64,000 bases of DNA from NCBI RefSeq assembly GCF_017939745.1, contig NZ_JAGKQQ010000002.1:806001-870000 (forward strand), given 5' to 3'. The notes under the pieces are model-generated. The model was not told the origin of the DNA. It ran no database searches and saw only the letters and a program-made list of their open reading frames with translations. This DNA comes from Gemmata palustris. Lineage in GTDB: Bacteria; Planctomycetota; Planctomycetia; Gemmatales; Gemmataceae. This document shows positions 62,220-64,000 of this stretch, one piece after another (positions within the stretch are counted from its first letter, which is position 1; the number at the start of each line of letters is the position of its first letter). Position numbers and translations under genes: made by a program.

Positions 62220-62293
62220 GACAGGATTAACGAGATAAGCGGGATTGAAGACGGGCTTCTTGTATTCATCCCGTCTATCCTGTTAATCCTGTC
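62220..62293. repeat. GACAGGATTAAC inverted repeat
   Basis: GACAGGATTAAC (62220-62231) and GTTAATCCTGTC (62282-62293) are exact reverse complements. A second pair, AGACGGG/CCCGTCT, lies inside. The motif resembles a dispersed 'gacaggattaacagg' repeat known from many bacterial genomes. It ends 27 bases before the next start codon. Confidence 0.75.
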
Positions 62294-62320
62294 GAAGCGT
62301 CCTACTCGGAGACTCGAGTC

Positions 62321-64000
<1,680 letters not shown>

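Overview
High-GC DNA from a member of the Planctomycetota, most likely the Gemmata lineage (Gemmataceae). The evidence is the gene content. There is a DUF1559 type II pseudopilin, a PVC-type CxxCH cytochrome fused to a dehydrogenase-like propeller, and Tat-exported Gfo/Idh and aldo-keto reductases. There is also an ECF sigma factor fused to a membrane-anchored propeller, a YXWGXW-repeat secreted protein, and a paralogous family ('EW..DP', 'CACCRR', 'HVRGCW..DL.LGK') that I associate with Gemmata. The lineage call is inference; no rRNA or tRNA gene was seen.

Layout. 1-3.7 kb: end of sdhB, an aldo/keto reductase, csaA, holA. 3.7-5.8 kb: a perfect palindromic repeat, nnrE, and a decayed IS630-type element with recognisable terminal inverted repeats. 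5.9-8.5 kb: the sigma-TM-propeller regulator, then a doubly broken member of the Gemmata family. 8.6-10.1 kb: rho, followed by 0.7 kb without genes. 10.8-17.8 kb: three large membrane or envelope proteins on one strand: tandem GAF-TM-HlyD, a lipoprotein adaptor with a WD40 propeller inserted in it, and a PqqD-like/M50 protease/HlyD fusion. This is the best candidate in the window for an undescribed system. 18-24.8 kb: an acyltransferase-AMP ligase fusion with palindromic repeats inserted in frame, DUF2071, a secretin-like protein, a PQQ-type propeller and a conserved hypothetical. 24.8-33 kb: gamma-glutamyltransferase, the large cytochrome fusion, PhyH, small secreted or membrane proteins and the YXWGXW protein. 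33.3-39.6 kb: inositol-phosphate synthase, a GT87-like membrane protein and aroB on one strand, comEC on the other. 39.6-45.7 kb: a Gemmata-family gene, a lipoprotein, two tandem unknown paralogues, pseudopilin plus lipoprotein, then hddC-gmhB. 45.8-50.7 kb: two glycosyltransferases, a hypothetical, and an ATP-grasp enzyme. 50.7-53.7 kb: a nested palindrome cluster, an LLM flavin oxidoreductase and two more genes carrying the Gemmata-family tail. 53.8-58.5 kb: an esterase-like hydrolase, a Gfo/Idh oxidoreductase, flgG and a DMFase-like protein. 58.8-61.6 kb: a chemoreceptor and cheW. 61.8 kb to the end: a gamma-glutamylcyclotransferase-like protein and a DUF255 thioredoxin-domain protein cut by the window edge.

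Genes that work together. hddC and gmhB overlap and precede two glycosyltransferases, which suggests heptose activation for surface glycans. aroB and the GT87-like gene share an ATGA junction. The chemoreceptor, CheW and FlgG belong to motility. The three adaptor-type proteins at 10.8-17.8 kb probably form one envelope complex, although a strong hairpin separates the third gene.

The other main feature is the number of inverted repeats between genes, and twice within genes (nnrE 3' end, acyltransferase-ligase). Most lie just 3' of genes and probably double as terminators.
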